Shown piece by piece: positions 41,230-49,739 of a DNA stretch of 64,000 nt. How positions within the stretch are numbered: the first letter of the stretch is position 1; every line of letters starts with the position of its first letter. The DNA is taken from the NCBI GenBank assembly GCA_934662565.1, contig CAKUKI010000002.1, forward strand, positions 186,001-250,000. The letters are read 5' to 3'. Source of the DNA: an uncultured Elusimicrobiales bacterium (lineage in GTDB: Bacteria > Elusimicrobiota > Elusimicrobia > Elusimicrobiales > Elusimicrobiaceae). The position numbers and the translations under genes are program-made. The notes beneath the pieces are model-generated. The model saw only the letters and a program-made list of their open reading frames with translations. It was not told the origin of the DNA and ran no database searches.

Positions 41230-41570
41230 ATTTTATCTTTTTCTCTATTATAAAAGCATTTAAGGCGGAAGGTGGCCGGCTGGCATATATCCTATGGTTT
41301 AGCGGGAGTATTGACCAACAGTTGACTAAGGTAATTCATTCCATATCCTTGGCCTTTGAAAAACAATGCGCAAAATGAAAAAAAGCAAATCAGCTTCTTG
41401 TGTAAAAATAGGGGGGAGCAATAATAATCACAAGGGCGAAAAGAAAACGCTTGGTGTGCTTGCGTAAAAAATGGGGGGAAATAAAAACAGTAGACAATCA
41501 GAAAAAAAGCATACCCGCTACTTGTTGCCGCGTTCACAGGCGGGGGAAAAACAATAAACAATAAAAATTT
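41230..41570. other. Non-coding region after the pilin gene
   Basis: A frame on the minus strand (41292-41561) has no family match and a poor composition; I do not call it. The sequence CCTTTGAAAAACAATG occurs here near 41350 and again near 40548, a short dispersed repeat around the pilin gene. Confidence 0.4.
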
Positions 41571-41606
41571 AGATAAAAAATACCGCCAAACGTATGTTTG
41601 GCGGTA
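41571..41606 (-). terminator. Terminator of the tRNA-Gln transcript
   Basis: TACCGCCAAAC (41581-41591) and GTTTGGCGGTA (41596-41606) form a perfect 11-bp stem; the A-run to the left is the U-tract for leftward transcription. Confidence 0.85.
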
Positions 41607-41624
41607 TTCCCAGTTTGTAGATGG

Positions 41625-41695
41625 TTTCCGGACTAGGATTCGAACCTAGAATAACTGGACCAAAACCAGTGGTGATACCGTTTCACTATCCGGAA
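41625..41695 (-). tRNA. tRNA-Gln(UUG)
   Basis: On the minus strand a 71-base cloverleaf: acceptor TTCCGGA/TCCGGAA, D arm GTGA/TCAC, anticodon stem ACTGG/CCAGT with loop TTTTGGT (anticodon TTG), T loop TTCGAAT, discriminator A. CCA is not encoded. Confidence 0.92.
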
Positions 41696-41753
41696 TTAAA
41701 ACTTTTTCATAACCGTTTGGGGCCGTGCCCTAAACTGCTCTGAAAACCCTTTT

Positions 41754-42089
41754 TCAGTTCTCGTTGCTACCCGTGTTGTCTTTCACTTTTGCTTGTTCAA
41801 GAATGTTTTTATCTTGGTCAGCCTCGGCGGGATGCTTAATCAGTTCGGCGTTATAGGCTTTCAAAACATTCTCTTCCAAGTATTTCCTGAATTGCTGGTT
41901 AATAGGATGGACCATATCTTTATGGGTGCCGTCGGGTAATTTGCGGGATGGCATACACAGAAATACGCCTTTTGTGCCCTCCACTACCTTCATGTTCCTT
42001 ACGACGAATGAATCGTCAAAAGTGACACTGGCAAACGCTTTAAGACGGTCCTCCCCCATAAGATGTATCCGTATTTCCGTTATTTTCAT
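41754..42089 (-). CDS. spoVG: SpoVG family RNA/DNA-binding regulator
   Basis: A 111-residue protein. The core MKITEIRIHL, KAFASVTFDDSFVVRNMKVVEG, FLCMPSRKLPDGTHKDMVHPI is the SpoVG fold, with a charged C-terminal extension. SpoVG proteins bind nucleic acid and control a variety of genes; sporulation is not implied in a Gram-negative. GGAGGGAGACGG precedes the ATG. It overlaps the end of ispE by 50 bases in another frame, an unusually long overlap. Confidence 0.93.
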   Translation of the reverse strand: MKITEIRIHLMGEDRLKAFASVTFDDSFVVRNMKVVEGTKGVFLCMPSRKLPDGTHKDMVHPINQQFRKYLEENVLKAYNAELIKHPAEADQDKNILEQAKVKDNTGSNEN

Positions 42090-42984
42090 CCGTCTCCCTC
42101 CGAAATGCCGAAAAGAATACTAATCTTTCTGTATTTCTTATATTATTTACCAAATCCTTGGCTTTCGTTTCGGAGTCTACCAGTGCAAAAACGGTAGAAC
42201 CAGAGCCGGACATTAACACAGAGTCCGCATTTAATTTACAAAGAGCTTCTTTCGTATTCCTGACGGAATGAACACACGGAAACACACACTCTTCCAGCCT
42301 GTTAAAGAGTAAATCTTTCCAAACCGTTAGTGGCTTCCCACATCCTATGTCTTTAATTAGTTTATTTAATTTTGAAATATTTGTCAAGCATTCTTTTTGT
42401 TCCGGCAATTTCAGCCGCGCAAAAACCCCTTTGGTGGCTACTGCCGTGCAGGGGTAAACCAATACTACAAACGGCATTTTGCCCGGGGCGTGAACCGGGG
42501 TTAAAACCTCGCCGATTCCTTCCCCTTTCATAAATGTTTCCTCGTACATAAATACAGGCACATCCGCCCCCAATTTGGCGGCCAATGCCATTACGCTTTG
42601 GCGCGGTTTTTGGTAAATTTCACACAACGCGCGCAACACGCCGGCGCCGTCGGAACTGCCGCCGCCTAGGCCTGCCCCCATGGGAATGCGCTTAACCAGC
42701 GTAATGTGGCAGCGGGCCGTTAAGCCGAACTGCTCCAAAAACCGTTGGGCCGCTTTGTAGGCAATGTTGGTGCTGTCGCCGGATAAGTGCTGCCCCAGCG
42801 GGCCGGAAATATCCAGCGTAATGGAGGTTCCTTCGGCGGGAGAAACTTCCACCGTTAAATCGTCGCCCAAGGTTAGTTTGCCAAACAGCATAGCCAAATT
42901 GTGGTAGCCGTTGGGGCGTTTGCCGGTCACTTCCAAAAACAAATTTATTTTTGCCGGACAGAATTGTTTGCTGAGTTTAGCCAT
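42040..42984 (-). CDS. ispE: 4-diphosphocytidyl-2-C-methyl-D-erythritol kinase
   Basis: A 314-residue GHMP kinase of the MEP isoprenoid pathway. CPAKINLFLEVTGKRPNGYHNL, the ATP loop PMGAGLGGGSSDGAGVL and the C-terminal LMSGSGSTVFALVD are intact. The chain continues past the usual end with a short hydrophilic tail that overlaps spoVG. It overlaps the upstream gene by 8 bases. The ispE-spoVG order is seen in other bacteria. Confidence 0.95.
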   Translation of the reverse strand: MAKLSKQFCPAKINLFLEVTGKRPNGYHNLAMLFGKLTLGDDLTVEVSPAEGTSITLDISGPLGQHLSGDSTNIAYKAAQRFLEQFGLTARCHITLVKRIPMGAGLGGGSSDGAGVLRALCEIYQKPRQSVMALAAKLGADVPVFMYEETFMKGEGIGEVLTPVHAPGKMPFVVLVYPCTAVATKGVFARLKLPEQKECLTNISKLNKLIKDIGCGKPLTVWKDLLFNRLEECVFPCVHSVRNTKEALCKLNADSVLMSGSGSTVFALVDSETKAKDLVNNIRNTERLVFFSAFRRETDENNGNTDTSYGGGPS

Positions 42985-44047
42985 GGTGCCGCTCCGTATT
43001 ATGTACTAAAGCGCCCCAGTGGTATTCTTCGCTGGTTAGCAGTTCGCCGCTTTCGGCATATACTTTGCGGATGCCTTCCATCATGCCGTCTACATAAAAT
43101 TCTTCCAACCGTTTTACCCCATTCGGGAAAAACGCCGTCCGGTCGCCTTCCAGCCGTCCGGCTTTGTAATTTTCTGTATACCACAAATTTCCGTCCGGAA
43201 AGTACAACGTCCGCTCTCCGGTCAGCTTGCCGTCGGTGTAGTTTTCACGCAGTTCTGCCTTACCGCTACTGTAATAAGTGGTTTTTATGCCGCATAATTT
43301 ACCGTGGCGGTAATTTTCTTCCTGTTTTAAGGTTCCGTCCGGATAATACACCGTTCTGTTTCCGTGCAACAGGGAATTATCATAACTGCAATCGGCCCAA
43401 AATTTTTCGTCATTACGGTATTGGTAATAATGCGCTTCCCCTTGCAACATACCGTTTACATAGTTTTCGCGCGAGATAATCTCGCCGGATTCGTCATATT
43501 GCACCATTTCACCGTTTAATTGGTTGTTTTGATAAACGGCTTCCATAACCACTTGGCCGTTTTCGTTAAATTCTTTGGCGTCCCCGTCCGGAATTTGCCC
43601 CAATAACTCCACGGTGGTTCCGTTGGAAGAAAGGGTTTCTTCGGCCACTTCTTTGCCTTGCACATAAAACGAGCGGCTGCCCTTGCTGCTTTTGATGACC
43701 GTGCCTGGATATAACGAGGCTTTAGGCGCCAACTGTGCCGGCTTAATATGGCGGCCGTGTTCGGTGCGGTCTTTTACATCAATTAATTGGCCGTCTTGGT
43801 AAAGTTCGCTGAAAGTGACGGCGTTTTCCGCCAGATTAATAACTTCCAGCACGCCGTCAATTTTCCCGTTTTTTAAGGTTTTGACGGTTTTGTTGGTCAC
43901 CTCAATTTGTTCCAGTTGGCCGTCGGGCAGTTTACCGGCGGTGTTGATGACGTTATGGTCTTTATCCAAATATTCTTTAGCCAGCGGCACAGCGCGGTAA
44001 TAGGTGCGGCTGTCCGGCGTGACAATGCAAATCGTTTTTTCTTTCAT
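42977..44047 (-). CDS. MORN/YwqK-like repeat protein
   Basis: A 356-residue protein whose C-terminal two thirds are about eight copies of a YwqK-type repeat (Y-x-D/S-G-x-L-x-x-E-x-x-Y-x-x-G-x-L-x-G-x-x-x-x-Y). It lacks a signal peptide. Such repeats occur in MORN proteins and in proteins annotated as YwqK-family antitoxins; the label does not establish a toxin-antitoxin role, and no toxin is adjacent. AAAGGAACCG precedes the start. It heads the leftward run with ispE and spoVG. Confidence 0.75.
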   Translation of the reverse strand: MKEKTICIVTPDSRTYYRAVPLAKEYLDKDHNVINTAGKLPDGQLEQIEVTNKTVKTLKNGKIDGVLEVINLAENAVTFSELYQDGQLIDVKDRTEHGRHIKPAQLAPKASLYPGTVIKSSKGSRSFYVQGKEVAEETLSSNGTTVELLGQIPDGDAKEFNENGQVVMEAVYQNNQLNGEMVQYDESGEIISRENYVNGMLQGEAHYYQYRNDEKFWADCSYDNSLLHGNRTVYYPDGTLKQEENYRHGKLCGIKTTYYSSGKAELRENYTDGKLTGERTLYFPDGNLWYTENYKAGRLEGDRTAFFPNGVKRLEEFYVDGMMEGIRKVYAESGELLTSEEYHWGALVHNTERHHG

Positions 44048-44118
44048 AACGGTTCCTTTAGGTTGTTTGAATCATTTTACATAATTAGCGGGCGCGGTGG
44101 CATAATCTGTTTTATAAG

Positions 44119-44149
44119 TTGACAGGGTGGTCTGTTTTTTATGTACACT
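44119..44149 (+). promoter_or_regulatory. Probable trxA promoter
   Basis: A consensus TTGACA (44119-44124) is followed after 19 bases by TACACT (44144-44149), with TATAAT at 44151-44156 also present. The spacing is suboptimal, so the exact -10 is uncertain. Confidence 0.4.
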
Positions 44150-44179
44150 ATATAATAAGTATTTATTTAAGGGGGAAGT

Positions 44180-44500
44180 ATGAGCGAAGTGATTTTAACG
44201 GATGCAAATTTTGAACAAGAAGTTTTACAGCACAAAGGCCCCGTGATGGTGGACTTTTGGGCTACTTGGTGCGGCCCGTGCCGCATGCTGGCACCGGTGG
44301 TGGAAGAACTGGCTAAAGAATATGAAGGCAAAGTGAAAGTATGCAAATTGAATACCGACGACGGCGCCGATACCAGCACCAAATATCGCATTACTTCCAT
44401 TCCTACCATTATTTTCTTTAAGGATGGCGAAGTAAAAGGCCAAAGCGTGGGGTTGCAATCCAAAGCGGCCTTGCAGGAAAAACTCAACGCGCTTTTATAA
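44180..44500 (+). CDS. trxA: Thioredoxin
   Basis: A 106-residue thioredoxin with the active site W30-C31-G-P-C34 and the family's KYRITSIPTIIFFKDGE segment with the cis-Pro. It reduces cellular disulfides and, in aerobes, class I ribonucleotide reductase. AAGGGGGAAG precedes the ATG. Single gene, divergent from the YwqK-like gene, with thioredoxin reductase elsewhere. Confidence 0.96.
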   Translation: MSEVILTDANFEQEVLQHKGPVMVDFWATWCGPCRMLAPVVEELAKEYEGKVKVCKLNTDDGADTSTKYRITSIPTIIFFKDGEVKGQSVGLQSKAALQEKLNALL

Positions 44501-44524
44501 GCGTTTAGCATAGTCTGTTTTGAT

Positions 44525-44550
44525 TCCGCCCGCCGCAAAAAGCGGGCGGA
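44525..44550 (+). terminator. Hairpin after trxA
   Basis: TCCGCCCGC (44525-44533) and GCGGGCGGA (44542-44550) form a 9-bp stem, but a T-run is missing on the plus strand, so termination may be weak or Rho-dependent. Confidence 0.5.
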
Positions 44551-44587
44551 TAAATAAAAAATCTTCCTAATTTTTCATTCCCATAAA

Positions 44588-47158
44588 ATGATACCCGCAC
44601 AAACCTTATTTTTAATTGATGCCCACGGCTTTTTGCACCGCAATTATCATGCGTTGCCTAAGCTCACAACAACTTCCGGCCAAGAGGTTGGCGCGTTGTA
44701 CGGGTTTGTGCGTTGGTTAACCAAATTTCTGCACGAAAAACATCCGCAATACGCGGCGGTTTGTTTTGATTCCGCGGGCGGTTGTGCCCGCCGCAAGGCG
44801 TTGCTGCCTTCTTATAAAGGCACACGCAAAAAGCCGGATGACGCACTTGTCAGCCAGTTAAATTTGGCGCGCGGGTTGGTGAAAGAAATGGGTTTTGCCG
44901 TGGTGGCCCAAGACGGCATTGAGGCGGATGATTTAATGGCATTTATTGCCCAAAGTGCCGCCAAGCAGAACTTACATAGCGTGCTGGTCACGTCCGACAA
45001 AGACGTTTACCAATTTTTGAGTGATAAAATAAGCATTTGGCCATCGGGCGGAAAGGACGGTTTTAAGGGGCCGGAAGCCGCTGTGGAAAAATTTGGGGTG
45101 GAAACAAAATTCCTGCCGGATTATTTTGCCATTGTGGGCGACGCAGCGGATAACATCCCCGGCATTATGGGGGTCGGCCCCAAAAGCGCAGTGGAGCTGA
45201 TTAAAAAATTCGGCCACTTACAGGATATTATCCGCGCCGCACAAAATGATGACCCGTCCTTAAAACCGTCTGTGGCGGCTAAAATTCGGGCGCATGTGGA
45301 GGAGGCCCTCCTTTCCAAACAACTGGTGGTGTTGGATAGCAACCTTTCCATGCCGTTTGATTTGCTGGATTACCGCATTTGCACGCCGGAGCCGCGGCAG
45401 TTGGCGGATTTGTTTTCCCGCTATGAATTTAAGAATTTATTAACGTCTTTTGAGCCGGCCCAACCGCAGGAAACGCTTTTCCAAACCCAAACGCCGCTGG
45501 GCACGCTGGACGAAGTTTTAGCCAAAGTGCCTTCGGCCGGGCGGCTCTTTTTGCATGTGGAAGACGAACTGTTGCTCTGCGCTACGGACGAAACTTCCTG
45601 CGCCTTAACGCCGCTTGCGGAAGTGTCTTCCTCCCAACAAGCGGCTTTGCAAAAAATCGTTTTAGATGATACTGTTTTGAAAGTGGGCTACGACTTAAAA
45701 TTAACACTGCGCGAGGCCGGCCTGTTGCTCAGCGGTCAATACTTGCACTGTTTTGACGGCCGTTTGGCCCGCTATTTGTTGGACCCGTCCGGCGATTTAA
45801 GTTTTTCTGCTGCGTGCGCGCATTATTTTTCCGTATTAATTGCGGGGGAAAACGCACAGGCCCGCTTGCCGCTTTATAATCAATATATTTGGAAAATGCA
45901 AACCAAACTGACGGACGATTTGCAAAAAAGCGCAATGTATGATTTATTTGTAAATATGGAGCTGCCGCTCCTTTCCGTTTTGGCGGATATGGAACACCAA
46001 GGTTTGCGCGTAAACCCTGTTTGGCTGAAGGAATTTCAAGCCGCTTTGTTGCAGGAAATGAACACGCTTCAGGCGCAGATAGATGCGCGGGCCGGATATC
46101 CGGTTAATGTCAATTCGCCCAAACAATTAGGCGTGCTGTTATTTGAACAATTAAAAATTCCGCCGGTCAAAAAGACCAAAACCGGTTATTCTACCGACGA
46201 AGAAGTATTGGCGGAAATTGCCCATGTACACCCCATCGCACAGGAAATTTTGGATTTCCGCGCCAGCAGTAAATTAAAAACAACGTATGTGGATAATTTA
46301 TTATTGTTGGCGGACGAACAAAACAAAGTGCACGCTTATTTAGACCAAACCGGCACGGTCACGGGGCGTTTGTCCTGTTCCGGCCCCAATTTGCAAAATA
46401 TCCCTGTCCGCACCGCCAAAGGCCGCCAACTGCGCACCGCTTTTTGCGCCGGAGAAGGCAATATGCTGTTAAGTGTGGACTATTCCCAAATTGATTTGCG
46501 GGTGTTGGCGCACGAAAGCCAAGACCCCGTTTTAACGCAGGCGTTTATAGACGGTGGAGACATCCACACGCAAACGGCGGCGCAAGTGTTTGGCGTAATG
46601 CCGCTGATGGTGACGGACCAAATGCGCTCTAGTGCAAAAGCAATTAATTTTGGTATTATTTATGGACAGGGCCCCATGGGGCTTTCTCAGGCGCTTTCTA
46701 TTTCCATGCGCGAAGCCAAAGAATATATAGATAATTATTTTAAGACGTATCAGGGCGTGCGCCGGTGGATTGACGAAAATGTGGCCGCCGCCCGCGCAAA
46801 CGGTTATGTAAAAACCATGTTGGGGCATATCCGTTATCTGCCCGAGTTTAATATGGGCGTTGGCGCGATGAGTTCTTTTGCCCAACGGGCCGCCATTAAT
46901 ACCATTGTGCAGGGCGGCTCGGCGGATATTATTAAAAAAGCCATGTTAGATATTTTCCAAGAAGTCCGTAATACTCCCGTTAAAATGGTTATGCAGGTGC
47001 ATGACGAACTGATTTTTGAGGTACCCGCCGACACCTTGAAAGAAACGGCTTTATTTGTAAAAAATAAAATGCAAAATGCCGTTAAACTGCGGGTGCCGCT
47101 CTTGGCCAGTGCCAAAGCGGGTAAAAACTGGTACGAACTGGAAAAACTTGCTTTATGA
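44588..47158 (+). CDS. polA: DNA polymerase I
   Basis: An 856-residue family A polymerase. The N-terminal 5'-3' exonuclease (FLIDAHGFLHRNYHA, GIEADDLMAF, GDAADNIPGIMGVGPKSA) and the C-terminal polymerase (SCSGPNLQNIPVRT, SVDYSQIDLRVLAH, AINFGIIYGQGPMGLS, MQVHDELIFEVP) are intact. In the middle proofreading domain the first DxE motif is not recognisable, so 3'-5' exonuclease activity is probably lost. No ribosome-binding site is obvious before ATG 44588. The stop overlaps the coaE start by 4 bases. Confidence 0.96.
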   Translation: MIPAQTLFLIDAHGFLHRNYHALPKLTTTSGQEVGALYGFVRWLTKFLHEKHPQYAAVCFDSAGGCARRKALLPSYKGTRKKPDDALVSQLNLARGLVKEMGFAVVAQDGIEADDLMAFIAQSAAKQNLHSVLVTSDKDVYQFLSDKISIWPSGGKDGFKGPEAAVEKFGVETKFLPDYFAIVGDAADNIPGIMGVGPKSAVELIKKFGHLQDIIRAAQNDDPSLKPSVAAKIRAHVEEALLSKQLVVLDSNLSMPFDLLDYRICTPEPRQLADLFSRYEFKNLLTSFEPAQPQETLFQTQTPLGTLDEVLAKVPSAGRLFLHVEDELLLCATDETSCALTPLAEVSSSQQAALQKIVLDDTVLKVGYDLKLTLREAGLLLSGQYLHCFDGRLARYLLDPSGDLSFSAACAHYFSVLIAGENAQARLPLYNQYIWKMQTKLTDDLQKSAMYDLFVNMELPLLSVLADMEHQGLRVNPVWLKEFQAALLQEMNTLQAQIDARAGYPVNVNSPKQLGVLLFEQLKIPPVKKTKTGYSTDEEVLAEIAHVHPIAQEILDFRASSKLKTTYVDNLLLLADEQNKVHAYLDQTGTVTGRLSCSGPNLQNIPVRTAKGRQLRTAFCAGEGNMLLSVDYSQIDLRVLAHESQDPVLTQAFIDGGDIHTQTAAQVFGVMPLMVTDQMRSSAKAINFGIIYGQGPMGLSQALSISMREAKEYIDNYFKTYQGVRRWIDENVAAARANGYVKTMLGHIRYLPEFNMGVGAMSSFAQRAAINTIVQGGSADIIKKAMLDIFQEVRNTPVKMVMQVHDELIFEVPADTLKETALFVKNKMQNAVKLRVPLLASAKAGKNWYELEKLAL

Positions 47159-47736
47159 TACATACGGCAAAACCTTATGTAGTGGGGTTGACGGGCGGTA
47201 TGGCCAGTGGCAAAAGCACCGTACTGGCCGCTTTTAAGGCGTGCGGCGTGTTTACCGTCAGCGCGGACGATTTGGCCCGCCAAGTGCGCGCCCAAGCGCC
47301 CGTACAGGAATTTTTGCGGCAGGAATTTGGCAGTGCGGACCCCGCGGCTATCGCCCAACAAGTTTTTTCCCACCCGCAAAAGCGCCAAGTGTTGCAAGCG
47401 CATATTCACCCGCTGGTATGGCAAGAGGCCCAAAAGCAACTGGACGCAAGCGGCGCGCGTTGGGCCGTGTTTGAAGTGCCCCTCTTGTTTGAAAGCGGTT
47501 GGGATAAATATATGGATTTGACCCTGCTTATTTTGGCGGGGGAGGAAAACTTATCCGCGCGCCTGAAAGAACGGGGGCTGACGCGGGAAGATTACCTAAG
47601 CCGCTTAAAAACCCAATGGAGCCCGGCCCAAAAGGCCGCCCGCGCGGATGTGATTTTGACGAACCGTTCTACTAAAACAGATTTGGAGCAAAAAGTGTGC
47701 CGGCTTGCCCGCGCACTGGATACTATTTATGGTTAA
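47155..47736 (+). CDS. coaE: Dephospho-CoA kinase
   Basis: A 193-residue P-loop kinase doing the last step of CoA synthesis. The Walker A is GLTGGMASGKST, with SADDLARQV after it and the LLFESGW motif in the middle. It starts at an ATGA overlap with polA. Its product feeds the phosphopantetheinyl transferase and acyl-CoA enzymes in the window. The C-terminal end is close to the next start. Confidence 0.93.
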   Translation: MIHTAKPYVVGLTGGMASGKSTVLAAFKACGVFTVSADDLARQVRAQAPVQEFLRQEFGSADPAAIAQQVFSHPQKRQVLQAHIHPLVWQEAQKQLDASGARWAVFEVPLLFESGWDKYMDLTLLILAGEENLSARLKERGLTREDYLSRLKTQWSPAQKAARADVILTNRSTKTDLEQKVCRLARALDTIYG

Positions 47737-47755
47737 ACAAAAAGAAGGAGTACCC

Positions 47756-49204
47756 ATGGAAGAAAAAACAACGCCGGAAAAACCGGCCAAACCCGCCCGC
47801 GAATATACCCGCACCAAGCGGGAAGATGTAAAGCCGTCCGAAGCGGCCCGTCCGGCGGAAGTGCGCCGCGTTATGCACAAAACTTCTAACATTAACGCCC
47901 CGTATGCCCCCGCGCCCGAAAAACGCCAACCCAACGGTGCCAAACCGATGGATGCGCGCGAATTAAACAAATTAAGCGTGGCCGAACTTACCAAATTAGC
48001 CGTTAATTATAATATAGAAGAAACCTCCGGCCTGCGCAAACAGGCGCTTATTGGCAAAATTGTGGCCATGCAAGCCAAGCAAAACGGTTCTGTTTACGGC
48101 GGTGGCGTGTTGGAAATTTTGCCCGACGGTTTTGGTTTTTTGCGTTCCGAAGAAAATAACTATTTGGCCGGACCGGAAGATATTTATGTTTCGCCTTCCC
48201 AAATTAAACGCTTTGGCCTGCGCAAAGGCGATACCATTGAAGGCCTGATTCGCCCGCCCAAAGACAGCGAACGCTATTTTGCCATGCTGCAAGTGCAAAA
48301 GGTAAACGGGGTGGAATCTGCACAGGTTTACAACCGCCCTCTTTTTGAAAATTTAACCCCGCTCCACCCCAACAAGCGTTTCACGTTGGAAATTGACCGC
48401 ACCTCTTACACCCAGCGTGTAATAGATATGATTGCGCCTATCGGCAAAGGCCAGCGCGCGCTGATTGTAGCCGCCCCCAAAACGGGTAAAACCATGATTA
48501 TGCAAGCCATTGCCAATTCCATTACCACCAACCATAAAGACGCCGTGTTAATGGTTTTGCTGATTGACGAACGCCCCGAAGAAGTGACCGATATGGCCCG
48601 CAGTGTAAAAGGGGAAGTGATTGCCTCTACCTTTGATGAAGCGCCGGAGCGCCATATTCAAGTGGCCGAAATGGTGATTGAAAAAGCCAAACGCTTGGCC
48701 GAACAAGGTAAAGATGTGGTTATTTTGCTGGATTCCATTACCCGCTTGGCCCGCGCGTATAACACGGTGGCGCCGTCCTCCGGCCGTGTGCTTACCGGCG
48801 GGTTGGAAGCTACCTCTCTGCAAAAGCCCAAACGCTTTTTGGGCGCCGCCCGCAATTTGGAAGAAGGCGGCTCTTTAACCATTATTGCCAGCGCGCTGGT
48901 GGAAACCGGCAGTAAAATGGACGAAGTGATTTTTGAAGAATTCAAAGGTACCGGCAACAGCGAGCTGTGCTTGGACCGCAAATTGGCCGAGCGCCGCATT
49001 TTTCCGGCGGTGGATATCAACCGCAGTTCCACCCGTAAGGAAAACTTACTGCTTAGCGAAGACGAACTGAATAAAGTTTGGATTATGCGCAAAGTGCTTG
49101 CGCCGTTAAGCTCCGTGGACGCCATGACCTTACTGCTGGAAAAATTGTCGGCCACTAAATCCAATAAGGATTTCTTCAAACAAATGGAAGTAAACGCTTT
49201 TTAG
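47756..49204 (+). CDS. rho: Transcription termination factor Rho
   Basis: A 482-residue hexameric RNA helicase. An N-terminal charged region (about 1-60) precedes the Rho N-terminal helix (LNKLSVAELTKLAVNYNI) and the RNA-binding cold-shock domain (GVLEILPDGFGFLRS). The ATPase has P-loop APKTGKT around residues 240-246, LLIDERPEEVTDM and SRVLTGGLE-like Q/R loops. Start ATG 47756 has AAGGAG upstream; the longer frame from 47705 within coaE is rejected. Confidence 0.96.
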   Translation: MEEKTTPEKPAKPAREYTRTKREDVKPSEAARPAEVRRVMHKTSNINAPYAPAPEKRQPNGAKPMDARELNKLSVAELTKLAVNYNIEETSGLRKQALIGKIVAMQAKQNGSVYGGGVLEILPDGFGFLRSEENNYLAGPEDIYVSPSQIKRFGLRKGDTIEGLIRPPKDSERYFAMLQVQKVNGVESAQVYNRPLFENLTPLHPNKRFTLEIDRTSYTQRVIDMIAPIGKGQRALIVAAPKTGKTMIMQAIANSITTNHKDAVLMVLLIDERPEEVTDMARSVKGEVIASTFDEAPERHIQVAEMVIEKAKRLAEQGKDVVILLDSITRLARAYNTVAPSSGRVLTGGLEATSLQKPKRFLGAARNLEEGGSLTIIASALVETGSKMDEVIFEEFKGTGNSELCLDRKLAERRIFPAVDINRSSTRKENLLLSEDELNKVWIMRKVLAPLSSVDAMTLLLEKLSATKSNKDFFKQMEVNAF

Positions 49205-49295
49205 CGTTTGCTCAGGCGGCGGGAAGATTTTTGTTTCCCAAAATGCCGCAATATATGGTAAAATAAACTATAAGATTTTGAAAGGAAGATAAAAA

Positions 49296-49628
49296 ATGAA
49301 AGAAAAAATACACCCCAAATATGACTTTGTGGAAGTCACTTGCGCCTGCGGCAACAAATTTTTGACCCGCTCCACCACCAATAATTTGAAACTGGATATT
49401 TGCTCTGCCTGCCACCCGTTCTTTACCGGCAAGCAGAAACTGCTGGATACGGAAGGCCGCGTGGATAAATTCAACAAACGCTTTGCCGCTACCGCCGGTA
49501 AAACGGTAGTCCGCAAACCGAAAACGGAAGTTAAAGCCAAAGCCAAATTGGTAAAAAAAGTAGTTAAAAAAGCCGCTGCTCCTAAAAAAGCCGCTGCTAA
49601 AAAGGCCGAAACTGCCGAAGCAAAATAG
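49296..49628 (+). CDS. rpmE: Ribosomal protein L31 with a Lys/Ala tail
   Basis: A 110-residue L31 of the zinc-binding type: CACGNKF and CSACHPFFTGKQKLLDTEGRVDKF. The family is usually 66-75 residues. Residues about 64-110 are an added Lys/Ala/Val tail (KAKLVKKVVKKAAAPKKAAAKK), similar in flavour to the tail of the sigma factor at 38863. GAAAGGAAG precedes the ATG. It is followed by a long terminator. Confidence 0.93.
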   Translation: MKEKIHPKYDFVEVTCACGNKFLTRSTTNNLKLDICSACHPFFTGKQKLLDTEGRVDKFNKRFAATAGKTVVRKPKTEVKAKAKLVKKVVKKAAAPKKAAAKKAETAEAK

Positions 49629-49640
49629 CCGGATAATTTG

Positions 49641-49680
49641 AAAAGAGCAGACTTCCAAACAGGGGGTCTGCTCTTTTGTT
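49641..49680 (+). terminator. Terminator after rpmE
   Basis: AAAAGAGCAGAC (49641-49652) and GTCTGCTCTTTT (49666-49677) make a perfect 12-bp stem. Confidence 0.88.
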
Positions 49681-49739
49681 TATCCGGCTTTTTCCGGTAG
49701 GGAGAGGCGGGATAAACTTTTTATAAATACAGGAATTTT

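Noticed and set aside
41292..41561. 89-codon minus-strand frame after the pilin gene
   Set aside because: Phe/Cys/Pro-rich composition, no ribosome-binding site and no family; likely chance.
42977..44047. Toxin-antitoxin pair from the YwqK label
   Set aside because: No toxin gene is adjacent; the neighbours are ispE and trxA.
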